A DNA stretch of 64,000 nt from Pyrus communis (GCF_963583255.1 NC_084805.1:11648827-11712826); one strand, 5' to 3'. Positions 35,617 through 47,658 are shown, numbered from the stretch's first letter. A program made the numbers and translations. The notes: generated from the letters alone by a model not told the origin.

Positions 35617-37591
35617 AGAACTATCAATCATATATATACTATAAAAAGGAAAAGACCCACTCACCTGAAGTTTGCGCTACAATTCCTTAGCACGAATATC
35701 GAGACGTTACGAACCATCATCGCCTAGAACAATTATCAAATAACGTCTCAGAATTCTTATCGATAGAACACGTAACTTACATAAAATACATCCCTAAGGA
35801 CGTTTTAGAATGATTTGAAACCCATTGACCAAAAGTCAACCGTCAGTCAAAAGTCGACGGTTGGGTCTACAATCCTACGTAACTCAATCCAGAAGATCCG
35901 CACCTGAGATTTCCAATCCATAAATTCTAAAGATCCACATTATGCTTCTAGAACATCATACTAAAATTTCATTATGATTCGACTGTCAGATCTTCGCCAA
36001 TTGGTAGAACTAAGTGGCTGCCGATGTTTTATTTTACAAACAAATTCAGTTCGGGAAGATCTGTATGTCAGATTCCTGATCCATTAATTTCTATTATCCT
36101 CAAATATTACGAGCTTAAACTTTGGTGATGATCCAACCGTTGGATCGTCAATTCATATAAGGATCAAGTGACGCTTTCTATCATAACTATGTTCAAACGA
36201 TGAAATGTCATCAATCAGACTTCACATATGGAATTGGGGGTATCAAATTTAGCCTAGGAAGGTCAGGGGATACCTCAGCCCAAATGTTGCCACCATGCGT
36301 CGCCGCACGTGGCGGTCGGCTGCCCCGACTCGTTGGAAAATCCAACTAGTTCAAAAAATTACCAAAATTTACAGGAGTGAATATCTCAATGAGTAAAGCC
36401 AGGTATAATTTGGCTAGAAAAGGCTCCAAATTGATTTGGGTAGTTGTTGATTCGTCACCAAAACGAACTTCAATGCCTCATCCAAAGCTTGGGCCTTGCT
36501 CCTAGAGTTGAAAGAAGTCTTTTGGTGGTGGCCATCGACGATGAAGCTCGCCGAAACCACCGGAAAAAGATTAAAGCCACTGGAAAGGCCGTGGGTTTTG
36601 TGGTTTTGAACTAGAAAATGGGAAAGAAATTGGGAAATCTAACACTACAGAAATGTGGGGCTCATCAAGGGCTTTCCATGGACACCAAGATCACCCAAAA
36701 CGGAGTTCGTATGAAGGAGATATGAGCGGGTCAAATTGGCTGGTCGGGTGGAGAAACCGGGTTTGGCCAATTCTCTCATTCTCCCTTCCCTTCTTTCCTT
36801 TTTTCCTCCTTCTCTCATTTTTCTTCTCTCTTTCTCATCCTAACCGTCCATCTCGCACTTCCTTTTTCAATCTTAGCCACACACGTGGCTCATCCCATTG
36901 CTCTAGATTTTCTTTAGCCTTCCATTTAAATGGTAAATTATCTATTTTTCCCTCCACTTCACTCATTAATAACTCCTTCGTTATCACTTCATTTCACGGA
37001 CGGTATCGTGAGGTCGAGCTTTATCCAAATATGTCAAGAAACATAATAGAAATACAAGGATCAAATACATCCTCGAAAAATTACGTTTTGCTCCCTAGGA
37101 CATTTCCGTCAATTCCATTGATTAAAATAAATAAAAAAGTAAATTTAGGGATGGATTGTCACATACGCGCCAATTTTTATTTATTATTTTTTTAATATTA
37201 AAATTATGTATTTTTCATTACAATTTAAGTTCTTTTGTCATTTTTATTAAAGTTTAAGGGTATTTCATTAAAATTTAAGTCTTTTTTATTAAACAAAGTT
37301 ATAGCATGATTTTTGGTTAAAATAAACTTAATCCAACTCTTTTCATGAAAGTTCACTTAATTTAATTGGATATAAAAGCAATTTGCAATTTGCATGCCTT
37401 TTTTACAATTGGTAGGCCTTTTTTGGGGTAGTACTGTGGGCTTTTTGGTTTCTTAATGCAATTTGTACGGGTCTTTTTACAGATGTGTACCAAAGCAATT
37501 TGCAATGTTACAAAACTAATTTATATTTTTGTATTTTTTTTTTTATTGCAATACAATGATATGTTTTTGTATAAGTAGATACTTATTCATA

Positions 37592-37612
37592 TAATATAAT
37601 ATAATATAATAT

Positions 37613-37645
<33 letters not shown>
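37592..37645. repeat. AT-rich simple repeat (ATAAT)n and (AT)n
   Basis: Five-base ATAAT units followed by about a dozen AT dinucleotides, near the right end of the hAT element. Confidence 0.9.
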
Positions 37646-37650
<5 letters not shown>

Positions 37651-38604
37651 CCACCTAGACCGTCAAAGCTCTCGCTTTGCCGTTTAGGCACTAACCTCAA
37701 CTTGCCGCCCGATTGGCGCTTAACGTTTTTTAGAACCTTACAAATATTTTCTCACACTAAGTACATTGTCGTCACGCAAATAGTGGAGCCAAACCCTAGT
37801 TTACCACAAAACATTTGGGGTTTTGTGCGATGGAAAGGACAGTTGCGCAAAGATGCAATGTCATCGCGCAATAGGCTTATTTTTTTAAGTTTGAGCACAG
37901 CGAAGTTCATTTTTTCATCATCCAAAACGCATTGGGTGACAAAATACATTTCATCGCTCAAGAATTCTTTGCACAAGTTGTTTTTTTTTTACTAGTTAAT
38001 GAAAAGAAAAACTGATCGTTTAGTGATAATACGAAAGGAATTACCTTTTTTATTACCCATAGAAGAATTTACTTGTGTGCATATTTTATTTTTTTCCAAC
38101 TTCGATAGCATTCGATGAGTTTGAACATGTATTTATAAAACAGTAATCTTACGTATGTTAATTTTGTGAGCCGAATTTGTATTTTACATATATGTATGTT
38201 TTCCACTAGCACTTACCTTTTTGTTCTTATTAATACAATCATCATCATCTTCCATCTGGATTATTAATGAATCTTATATAGCTTTTCTACTAGCATTTAC
38301 TCATGTATATGCGTGTTCTACAAGCCAACTCGTCATGATCAGCCTCATTGAAGACTTGCAACCCATGGATAATTTGAACTTTAGCCCAAGCAACATTTCT
38401 TCTAAACCCTAGCAGCACTAAAAAAATAAAATATAAAATAAAAGGCTACCAAACAGGAACAAAAAATAATTGTTGATTCATATTGTAAAGAAATGCATGC
38501 TGCAATAAAGATATTGGGCAGTAAGCTTGAGATAAGATATGACCAGAAAAGTCATTGGCCTGAGACAATTACCAAGTGGCATTGACAAATTCTATCAATC
38601 TTTT

Positions 38605-38627
38605 TTTTTTTTTTTTTTTTTTTTTTG
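38605..38627. repeat. Poly-T tract
   Basis: A T run of more than 20 bases in duplicated copy 2, absent from the matching place in copy 1 (about 17585). Confidence 0.85.
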
Positions 38628-38919
38628 GGATGTTCTGTCAATCTTTTACCTTTGAAAGTTCAAACAATAATCTGAAGACATATCAAGAACCAAATCTGAA
38701 TACTTACATGCTAGTTTAGTTAGTCTTGTGGGATGTGTACAATTAAGTTTCTATCTTGCATGATTGTAATTAGGGAAGATTAAAATGCCTCTATAAATTT
38801 TTTTCTTGAAAAAGTAGACTGTCGTGACGAAGTCACCAACTGATTCATTTTTAAATACAAAAATAGATATATTAACATATATATCTCATTTTCTTCCCGA
38901 ATATAAATAAGGACAGCTT

Positions 38920-39155
38920 ACTGTAAATACCATTGACCTTGACTCGGACTTCAGCTTTTCTGCCAACTTGAAACCCCAGCCGTTTTGAAACCCCAGCCGT
39001 TATTAGACAATCTTTCTACTCCACCATATAAGTCGGAAATTTGGCTAGTCCATTTTACTTTATACTATGCCAAGAAAAAGTCAAAATATATGTTGGTTGG
39101 TATAGGAAGTGTCATTTTTTTATTTGAATCACGCAATGAAACAATGAAACAGAAT
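38920..39155. repeat. Repeat F, copy 3
   Basis: Contains ACCATTGACCTTGACTCGGA, then CCAGCCGTTTTGAAACCCCAGCCG (a small internal duplication), and ends where an LTR has inserted. It is homologous to 14845-15075 and 17860-18080. Confidence 0.78.
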
Positions 39156-39158
39156 TAA

Positions 39159-40117
39159 TGTGACAGCCCGTTCTGAAAATTTTAAAACGTACGCGTGAAA
39201 AGACGATTTTGCCCCTAGTGTGATTTTCGTTGTGTGGTTGTTTTTGGGTTTTTGTTGGCATGTTTTGGGCCACACACACTCTCTCCTGCACCCCACACTT
39301 TTTCCCCTGCCTTGCACACTGTCCCGAGCTCCCTTTCCCTCTCATTTCCATCCATTTCGTACGGACACACTCCAAAACCACCCAAATCTTCACAGATCGA
39401 AGAAACAAAGTACATATCCATGCTCGTGAGGTTCATTGGAGTCCAACCATACCCATTTCAGGTAAGGATACCTTCGTTTTCACGTCGAACTTGGGATACC
39501 CCATTTTTGGTACTGTTCATGCACACGTAAATTCTTATGTTTTTGGGAATTTCAAGCTTGTAGGAAGCTTGGTGAGGTCCTTAGGAGGCTCGGGGTGGTT
39601 CGTTTGAAGGTTTTGGACGTCGGGATCATGAGTTTCGAGGTTGGCCGAAGTTGGGGATATTTTCCAGGCGAGATTTTGTGGATTTTAGCACTTGAAATTG
39701 GTATGATTTTGTTCCTCTCGTTGTAAGCTTCATTTTGGTACCAATTTTGTGAAATTTGGTTGAAAAACGAAGAAGATATCACGATTTGAAATTTTCCCGA
39801 TTTTCCGGAGCCGGCGACAGCGCTGGAGCCTCGCCGGAGAAGACGATAGAATATTCCGTCAGTTTGGACAGAATATTCCTAACGCCATTGACGGAATCCG
39901 TTAAAGTTAACGGAATATTCCTGACGGCGTTAACTGACGCCGTCAGCGTGCCAGGCACGTGCTTGCGCGTGGCTGGCGCGTGTGGCCGTGCCTTGGCCGG
40001 CGCGTGGGGGCGCGTGCGACGGTGAAAAATTATTTTAAAAATATGGGGATGTTCCTGAGGTTGAGTAGATCACGTTGGTGTATTCATACACCCCATTTGA
40101 GCATTGTATGAGAAGTT
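39159..40117 (+). mobile_element. Truncated gypsy-type LTR
   Basis: Starts TGTGACAGCCCG and follows the LTR at 19465-21608 collinearly up to GCATTGTATGAGAAG, then stops abruptly, lacking the last 1.2 kb. Frames of up to 125 codons here have no family match. Confidence 0.8.
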
Positions 40118-40383
40118 TAGTTAAACTTCATGTCCCACCCCACCATAACCAGTTTTTATTTTTATTTTTTTGTGTTTACTTTTTTTTGTTTGATCATTTT
40201 TTTTTTTGTCCTTTACTTAGTAATGAAGCATTACAATTATATAAATACATTTTAATCGTCCAATACACAAATATGTAATAATAAGGAAAAGAAAATTAAT
40301 AATTAAGTATTCAACACGTTGTCCATATTAGTGGAAAATGAGACATCCCACTTGTATGAGTACTGCTATACAAATTTATTATA

Positions 40384-40822
40384 GTGAAATTTTATTTGAA
40401 CCCACATTTTTTATCTCTACACCCAACTAAATAAATTTATCTACCAAACTTCCAAATTTGTCCTTAAATAAATAAAAATGAAAAACTAATTTTATAACCC
40501 TAAAACACAAACAACAATAATCTCTCTACACCCTTTTTATTTAATCTGTTGAATTCAACCCTTTTTATAGAGAGAGAAGAAAAAAAAAAGTGTAAGGGGA
40601 TGGTGGGTGTCGACGATTTTGGAGAAGGGTTGCCGGCATTAGGGTTAGATTCATCGGATTAGATAAAATGGGTGTAGAGAGAGAAATTTTCTATGTTTGT
40701 GTTTGGGTTTATAAAATCGTTTCTTCTTCCTTATTTATTTAAGGGTGACTGTGGAAGTTTGATAGACAATTTTTTCTAGTTGGATATAAAGATAAGATAG
40801 TTGGGTTCAAATAAAATTTCTC
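40384..40822. mobile_element. MITE, 439 bp, Mutator-type
   Basis: Inverted repeats of roughly 150 bp start GTGAAATTTTATTTGAACCC at the left and mirror GAGAAATTTTATTTGAACCC at the right. A perfect 9-bp target duplication TTTATTATA lies at 40375-40383 and 40823-40831. No coding sequence. Confidence 0.88.
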
Positions 40823-40831
40823 TTTATTATA

Positions 40832-41259
40832 TTATGTCTTCATTTCATATTAATTACATATCAATTTCATGTTGTGTCACTTTTGTTTTACCCTTAAATA
40901 CGAACAAGAGATTAAAAAAAATCATAAACACAAACATGACGTCCTGCGTACTTTTTATTTGAACAATATTCTAATATGTAGCTCTTTCCAACCTGGCAAT
41001 ACCCAAAGACTGTATGAACTGTTGTATTAATATAGTTTCTGATTATCAGTTCATATACCAAAATACTACCATAATCACTAACTATTATACTGATGTGTAT
41101 CGAAGATTCATAATTAAACCTGTACAATATAATCAACGGAAAATGTTTCTTGTGGCTCGACAATAGTCATTTTCCTTAACCTCTCAGCTTGGCTTCTTCA
41201 ACAAAGTCTCCAAGTTATATAAGAATATGTGTTGAGCAGAAGCAACTTCCATCGATCGA
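40832..41259. other. Intergenic, no recognised feature
   Basis: AT-rich. It includes the likely 3' UTR of the minus-strand peptide gene that ends at 41260. Confidence 0.4.
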
Positions 41260-41496
41260 TCAATGACCAGGTCCCCTGCGGCTTGGCCCGGAGTAAGCTT
41301 GCGCTACAAGGAAACTCTTTATGGACTTAAAAGTACGTTTATCTTGAGCACCTATAAGAGGTCTCGAGGCCTGAACATGCGCAGAGTAAAAGAGTGGGAG
41401 GAAGAAGATGATGAACATGGAAATGACATTGAAAGCCAACAGAAGAGAATTTTGAGATTTCATTTTATTGAAGACAGGGGTTTGGGTGAGGCTCAA
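41260..41496 (-). CDS. PIP/PIPL-type secreted peptide precursor
   Basis: 78-residue precursor from ATG at 41496 to TGA at 41260-41262. Met12 (41463) is an alternative start that would leave a cleaner signal peptide. A hydrophobic segment (about 17-38, SLLLAFNVISMFIIFFLPLF) is the signal sequence and would send the product to the apoplast. The variable middle ends in a C-terminal SGPSRRGPGH (69-78), the SGPSxxGxGH signature of PAMP-induced secreted peptides and PIP-like peptides. In Arabidopsis these are cut from the C-terminus and perceived by the receptor kinase RLK7. The length and single SGPS box suit a one-peptide family member. The CEP and IDA families were considered, but their signatures differ. 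Function is by family analogy only. Confidence 0.78.
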   Translation of the reverse strand: MSLTQTPVFNKMKSQNSLLLAFNVISMFIIFFLPLFYSAHVQASRPLIGAQDKRTFKSIKSFLVAQAYSGPSRRGPGH

Positions 41497-41555
41497 AGGA
41501 TGTTGGGTTGAATTGGAGGCACAAATATAATATGAGAGGTAGCTGGTTAGTTTGC

Positions 41556-41564
41556 TTATATAGA
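41556..41564 (-). promoter_or_regulatory. TATA box of the PIP-like gene
   Basis: The minus strand reads TCTATATAA about 60-68 bp upstream of the ATG at 41496. Confidence 0.6.
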
Positions 41565-41569
41565 GATTT

Positions 41570-42440
41570 GCTACTAGCTAGGGTAGCTTGGTTTGCTATT
41601 TATTCATTGACTTTTTGGTATTGCGGGCTGCCGCTGGATTGTGTTTTCTGTGCTATGACTTTAGAGTTTGAAAATGTTAACCTCAGGCTTTGACTATTAA
41701 TTTGAAGCAACATCAAACGTTTGACTAATTTAGTCAGTACTATTCGACTGAAATAGTCAATACAGTCCGAGCTGTCAAACGAGGCCCCAATGTTTTTTAA
41801 ATACAGAAATAGGAATAGGTCATTTGTCGGATAATATTTAGTTAAGTTGGTAGGTTTTTTTTTTATATTTTAAAAAGCGATGGATATATTTGATTGATCA
41901 ACAAAAATAATCACAATCGGTGTGACATGTGTACAATTTTTTCAATGACAATACATTGGTCTAAAGGTAATTTGCCCAGAAAATATAATGAGTAAACTCC
42001 TATTTAGCTACCACATAAGCATATTTATAATTGTATTGTATTGCAACGAAGAATACATATCAATCACTTGTATTAAGGGATTCTTCAAATAGTCTGTGGT
42101 GCTCATTGTGTAACTTTTTATAATAAATTTTATAGATCATTTTTACGAAAAAAAAAAAAGAAAAAAAAAACAAATTCAAAATCATTAAGACATCTAACGT
42201 TAGTGAAAAAGAAAGACGAATACGATTCTTCAAAAAGACACTAAAACGACTACCATTTAATTCAACGTTCATATATATGTTTCGGATTAAGATAGTTTTT
42301 TGTAGATATAATATTTGAAAGAAGACCTAGAAAATAGACAAATAGATCGATAAATTACTTTGTAGAGTGAGCTATACAAATAAGGGTGACTTTGTATACA
42401 GTCAATTAAAAGTTATGATATTAACAATAAGAAATTCGAA
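41570..42440. other. Intergenic, no recognised feature
   Basis: AT-rich upstream flank of the PIP-like gene. It includes an A/G-rich tract at 42147-42170. No gene or clear element is visible. Confidence 0.4.
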
Positions 42441-42565
42441 ATCCTCGACACTTGACTCAACACCCCTTCCCAACTTCGCCATCGAGATCCTCGACACTTG
42501 ACTCAACACCCCTTCCCAACTTCGCCATCGAGATCCTCGACACTTGACTCAACACCCCTTCAAAT
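42441..42565. repeat. Tandem repeat, 46 bp x 2.7
   Basis: Units begin ATCCTCGACACTTGACTCAA at 42441, 42487 and 42533, nearly identical. Confidence 0.93.
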
Positions 42566-42599
42566 CCCCCTTCCTTGACAATTCAATCTAAGAAATTCG

Positions 42600-43811
42600 A
42601 AATTTGACCCCCAATTCAATTTTTTTTAATTTTTCCAGAAAAAAAAAAGAAGAAGGAAACTTAAGAGAGAGAAAGGGGAGGACCTGTGGGCAAAGAAGAC
42701 ACCGCGGCAGAGGAAGACGCGGGGAAGATGGCCGATGAGGCAGTGGATGCGGTGGATACGGCCACCAATGATTGGCGTCTTCTTCTTCCTTTCTTTTTCT
42801 TCGGAGGGTATTTTTGGAGTTTTCATGGATTTTATAATGACTTAAAACTTATGTGGCATTCATCATTGACCTACGTCTAATTAATAAAAATATATCATTG
42901 ATTAAGTCCAAAATAAAAATATGTCATTGATATGTAGCTTAATAGTAAAGTTTTTATTGACCTTTGGCTAAATTACCTTACAAATAATACCTCAAATAAG
43001 CTTATTTAATATATAGTCCCTTTTCTCTCTTTTCCTTCATATAATATTTTAGTTAACTTTTTTTTATGGTTTATAGTTGATTTTATACGACTCAAGCAAC
43101 GGACCCCAGAATTCCCTTCCAAACCAAAAACCTACACCACAATTACATCCAACTTATCTTTTTTGCATCATCAAGTTATTTTTCTTTTGAGCTATATATG
43201 GTCAAATGGAGATTCAAATTCGTATGCAACTTATAAGTGGAACGAGGCAATGACTCGCGGCGGATTTCGTTGAGGACATTGGAGAGGAAGGCGGATTCGC
43301 CGATGAGCTGGAGATGGGGGGCCTTTGATTAGGTCCTCCCGCGTACCTAGGTGAGGGTTATGAATTTGGAACAATGGAACGTCGCAAATTTCGTCCACGG
43401 CTGTGTATTAGGGTTAAGATCTAAACATGTAAAATGACATCGCTTAAAATGATTTCGGTTTGATTTTTCTTCAGTTCGGTTTTTTCCAACTTTCGTTCGG
43501 CTAGCTTTTATTGTTTTGGTTTTTCGAATCCACACTTACATGACAGCATAAATCATGTTTTTAACTATTGCTAAAACTTTTAGGTGAGATGATTACAGCA
43601 TCCTTTATAAATGTCGTCTGCTGCAAAATTGCATATTTTAAAAGCCAAATTTTTTTTATACATTGTTTGAAAAAGTCTACATATGAATATGTTATTAGTG
43701 CTATAAAAATAAGAAGTTATCTTGCAATCTTTGAGGCATAATTTTCTCTTTGTAATTTTATACGTTGCATAATACTTATTTTCAAAGAGCCAAAACAATT
43801 CTTTTTGAAAG
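42600..43811. other. Intergenic; GC-richer patch, no identified gene
   Basis: 42680-42790 is GC-rich and open in several frames on both strands. At 43240-43345 the minus strand reads LQLIGESAFLSNVLNEIR, which looks protein-like. Neither could be assigned to a family or extended into a gene. Either may be a captured or decayed exon. Confidence 0.3.
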
Positions 43812-44522
43812 CACTATTCTAAAAATCGGCCTAGGCGCTGGGCGGTAGAGCCCGCCCCAATTTTGGGCAACGCATTTGGAAAAATCGGTTGGAAGCTAGG
43901 CATCCCTAGGCGGGTTAGGCGGGCCTAGGCGGCTCCTAGGCGAAGAGCTAAGCGGCACCTAGGCTGTCTTAGGCGGTCCTAGGCAGTTTTTTTTATTTTT
44001 ATTTTTATTTTTTGTATATTTTTTAGTAATTGTGATCATTTTTCTTTTTTGGTTTCATGGTGGTATACTTATGGAAATGATGGATTTACTACAAGTTCAT
44101 CCAATAGTGAAACAAATTGGAGCACTTTTGAGGGGATACATGCAAAGAAAAGAAATAAACTGGATACAACAAGGTTAAATAATTTAGTCTATATCTAATC
44201 TAATACATGGATCATGATTCATGAACAAGAAGAATTTAGTCTATCATTCAAATCCTCCTCATTATGATTATATGCTTACTGTTTTTTAAATATTGAACTT
44301 TTTGGATGTATATAATTAATTTGTGTATTCTTCTACTTCTATTTTTGCATTTTATCATTCTTTTATTATCCATGCAAGTATAGTTTTTTTTAGGTGTAAA
44401 TAGACACTTATTTACAAAATATATAATAAATTTACATAAATCCGCCTAGGCCCTGCTTAGCTGCCTAGGCGCTAGGTCCCTACCCACTGCCCGACTAGTG
44501 CCTAACGATTTTTAGAACCTTG
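43812..44522. mobile_element. Non-autonomous hAT element, 711 bp
   Basis: Ends CACTATTCTAAAAATCGG and, at the right, the complement of CAAGGTTCTAAAAATCGT. Dense GCCTAGGCG-like subterminal motifs lie at both ends. The flanks TTTGAAAG and TTTGGAAAG suggest an imperfect 8-bp duplication. The ends and motifs show kinship with the larger hAT element at 33507-37739. Confidence 0.82.
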
Positions 44523-44816
44523 TTTGGAAAGTAAGGTTTGAGCAAAATTTTCAAAGAAAAACTTGGTAATTCCTTGGACCATGTGAATTCAACTATATAC
44601 ACTTATTTAGCAATTGGTACAATATTGAAATCATTCAAAGAAGTAGCCGACCACAAAAAATAAAAATAAAAATTGAAGCATATGAACCGCAAGGCTCAGG
44701 AACATGTGCCATGCCAACACATACAATGGGAGTAAAAAGTTGAAATGGTCTCCATCCTCAAACTTTTCAAGTCGTTGGAAGTCGGCCACTTTCTGCGGTC
44801 AGTTGCAGTTTTAGAT

Positions 44817-45163
44817 CGAAGAAAGTTAAGGCTGTACCATAAAATTATATGGTAATATAGGGAATAGTTCAACTACTTATAAGCACATAGAAGGTCTCTC
44901 CTCTCATCAATGTTGGGTTTATTATTCTCAACATGCCCCTTTACGTGTGGAGAATTTCAAGTCCAATGCGTGAACAACATGACTCAAGTGAAGTGGAGCA
45001 CGTGTGGCCGTTGAACTTCACACGTGGGACAACCTGCTCTGATATCATGAAGAAAGTTGAGATTCCACCGCAAAATCAATTAGCAATATGAGGAATAGCC
45101 TACCTACTTATAAGTATATGTAAAATCGTTCTTCTCATTAATATCGGATTCATTCTCAAAACA
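44817..45163 (-). mobile_element. TRIM element, 347 bp, minus orientation
   Basis: Two LTR-like repeats (44817-44933 and 45048-45163, both about 117 bp) flank 114 bp. On the minus strand a primer-binding-like TGATATCAGAGCAGG follows the LTR at 45048, and a purine tract AAAGGGGCA precedes the other LTR. There is no coding sequence. The repeats differ from each other at many positions (old). No target duplication was found. Confidence 0.72.
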
Positions 45164-45169
45164 GACTCG

Positions 45170-46037
45170 CACCTCACTGACTGCTCAATCAGCTCATTAC
45201 AACATTCTCCACGAAAGGCACAAGAAGGGTTTGAATTTGCAACACAGTAAATTAAAGAAGAATGACCAACGACAAAGGTAATCTACCAATTGCAACTGTC
45301 CATAATCTTAAAAAAGCTTAAGTTGGTGGAAAATGGAAATCCAATTAATCTTTTTAATTATGCACAGGTCAAAGGCGGGAGTTAATTAGTAGCACCACAT
45401 GTTTGACTAGATACGGAGGTATATAGCAGAAAAGATTTTCACACTTCCTTTTCCTCTTCATGCACACTTTTATATAGTTTTGATCTTTATATCGAATGAA
45501 GTAAAAAGAAAACTAATGAAAATGATTTGAAAATTTTGAGTTTTAAAGATAAGGACAAAATAAAGGGTAAAAGGATGAATAGTACAAAGATTGACCTTTT
45601 AGTGTAAAAATGTGGTCTTTCGTTAAAATGAACAGTACCAGAAGTTTTTCGTTAAAGTTCCCAAAAATAAATGAACTATTTTAAGCAAGTGTATGCAAAA
45701 GAACAAACATGGTGTGTACAAATCATTTTCCACTGAAGCTTGCTCTATTCATGATAGAACATTTACCTTTATATCTATGGTCAGTATTCAATTCTTGTTT
45801 TTACCTATCCTTGTATCGCTCTAGAAATCAATGATTCTGTCATTACTACCGCTCTTTATATATGTCTGCTGGATTGATTAAACTAAAGAGATACAATGAA
45901 CATAATTAAACATAGGTGTAGAAGAAGAGAAAAAGAGAGATTATTTTAATTAAACAGATATTGTTGTCCCTGCAAGGTGAGCAAACAGCTTACCAGGCAG
46001 GCAATGTATGAACATGTCTCGGCGTTGAAAGGTGATT
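45170..46037. other. Intergenic, no gene recognised
   Basis: AT-rich. At 45505-45670 a stretch with GAAAACTAATGAAAATG at the left and TTTTTCGTTAAAGTTCCC at the right could be a small degraded MITE, but ends could not be fixed. Confidence 0.35.
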
Positions 46038-46046
46038 CCTTTTGGG

Positions 46047-46245
46047 GGACGAAGAACCCAGCCGGATCTCTTCCATCAAGTCCTAAGGATCCGAAGATCT
46101 GGATCTTTAAAGTTTGATTCAACAGCTATAATTATTATCATTTTTCAAAAAAGTCCTTATTTGTAGCCGTTTGATCAAATTTCAATAGTCCGGATCTCTA
46201 GATCCTCAGGATTTGGTGGGATGAAATCCGGCTGGATCTCTGTCC
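46047..46245. mobile_element. MITE, 199 bp, Mutator-type
   Basis: Inverted ends GGACGAAGAACCCAGCCGGA and the complement of GGACAGAGATCCAGCCGGAT. A perfect 9-bp target duplication CCTTTTGGG lies at 46038-46046 and 46246-46254. Confidence 0.88.
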
Positions 46246-46254
46246 CCTTTTGGG

Positions 46255-47277
46255 TGTCACCAAACGTGTCATTGGAGACCAACAATACTGTAATGCACTT
46301 TTACTCCGCTTGGCTGACATTTGGATTTGACCAATTGCATTTTTCAAACTCAAAATGTTATAAAGCTATAAACTATTTGAAGAAGCATATATGAGTTTAG
46401 CTAAGCTATGAACTATTTAATGTAACCCAATTTGGATCGTCACCTCCCAAATTTAAATAAATTTAGTGTAATTATCTTATTATTTGTTAAAAAAAAAAAT
46501 TAAAATTACAAGGAGAAGTTGTAATTCACTTTAAGTGTTTTTAAAGCTTAAAAATATTTTCTCTAAAAACATTTTCGATCATTTTAAAAAAATGCTTCAT
46601 TTATCAACAAAACAAAGATAAACCAAAACATATTGCAAGCATACGTCATTCTATAAAATAGGCAAGAATATTTATACATACAAGCATTCGAAATGTGATG
46701 TTTGATTCATCCAATCCCATAAATAGGAATTATAATTATTTTGATTTCTTGACATGCATTTGCTAAAATATAGATAAGAAAATCATTTCACTCCTTAAGT
46801 TTTCCCTACATTTCATTACGTGTAAACAATTGAAAAATTACAAGTTTTCTCTTTAAATCCGTAATCAAATATAAAAGAAAATATAAAATCAGATCGACTA
46901 CGAGTTTTGATTCCTTCCTTCTATTATTATGATTTCCGGTCCATTCATTTTTCCTATTTTTATTAAGTAAACATGCTCTAAATAGAAAGATAAGCCAACT
47001 TTATTGATGTCTAAGATCATTTCGGATGTAGGCTTTTGATTGTACATGCTACGTGGAGGTGTTGGTACTTTTTTTTCTTGACCAGATTTTCTTCATGGGT
47101 TTTGTTATGGCAAGGTTTTAATAAGGCCACATCCACCACTTAGTATTACAGTTTAGTAGTATTCCTCTTCACTTGTATGTGAGAGGTCTTAGGTATGATT
47201 TTCGCCAAAGTTAAATTTGAACCCATTATTTTTTTCCCATTGTGAGGCTTAACCATTCCCCCACCCACTTAGTGTAG
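46255..47277. other. Intergenic, no recognised feature
   Basis: AT-rich, no gene-like frames. Confidence 0.4.
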
Positions 47278-47282
47278 ATAAT

Positions 47283-47461
47283 TGTAAACGTGAGTCATTA
47301 AAAATAAGTATGTAAATATATTGTCAATATTAGGAGTCCTTTATTAGGAATGATTAATTGTTGTGTCCTTTATTGATTATTGTTTCCATATAGAACAAGG
47401 ACTGCATTTGTATATATTTCAAGGAAGTAATATAATAAAAATTATCCCGTAAAATTCTATT
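47283..47461 (+). repeat. 5' LTR of copia element
   Basis: 179 bp starting TGTAAACGTGAGTC; the 3' edge TTCTATT lacks a canonical CA. Confidence 0.9.
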
Positions 47462-47658
47462 TCGCATCAGAGCCAAGGCTAGCGTAACCCTAGTTTTTTC
47501 CGCTGTGCTCAGTCGACTGGTTTTCCGCAATTTTTCTCGCATAACTCAATTTGGTTGTGTGTGTGTGTATGTAATATTGTCATGTGTGCAGCAACGTGGT
47601 GCATCATCGATTCAACGTGCAAGTACAGTGTTGGCTTTGCAGATTTGTGTAAAGTAGA

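Larger units (their letters stand above)
34398..37163 (-). mobile_element. Gypsy-type solo LTR or LTR relic, minus orientation
   Basis: On the minus strand it starts TGTGACAATCCATCCC at 37163 and carries the CCTCCAGG and CCCACTCACCC landmarks of the other gypsy-type LTRs. The distal end near 34398 lacks a clear CA and target duplication, so it may be truncated. The 180-codon frame at 36653-37195 lies inside it and shows no family resemblance. Confidence 0.7.
33507..37739. mobile_element. Large hAT-type element with nested LTR and minisatellites
   Basis: Ends CCAGTGTTCCAAAAAAATCG and, at the right, the complement of AAGGTTCTAAAAAACG. GCCTAGGCG-like subterminal motifs occur at the left and their mirror near 37660-37735. 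A perfect 8-bp target duplication ACAAATAT lies at 33499-33506 and 37740-37747, and the same octamer is the empty site at 16603-16610 in copy 1. No transposase is seen. Much of its length is an LTR insertion (about 34398-37163). Confidence 0.87.
18500..39158. repeat. Segmental duplication, copy 2 (split by three insertions)
   Basis: Homology to 15388-18083 resumes in four blocks: 18500-19464, 21609-21774, 33406-33506 and 37740-39158. They are separated by a solo LTR, a copia element and a hAT element. Removing these insertions and their target duplications leaves about 2.63 kb, matching copy 1 once the T run is discounted. Confidence 0.85.

Noticed and set aside
36653..37195. 180-codon frame on the plus strand, the longest in the window after REV1 and BSP
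   Set aside because: It lies antisense within a gypsy-type LTR, is low-complexity (Phe/Ser/Leu rich) and has no recognisable domain.
42626..42880. Overlapping frames on both strands in a GC-rich patch
   Set aside because: No family match, no clear start context or splice partners; left as unassigned sequence.
43240..43345. Protein-like minus-strand segment LQLIGESAFLSNVLNEIR
   Set aside because: Too short to assign and no neighbouring exons were found; a profile search would be needed.
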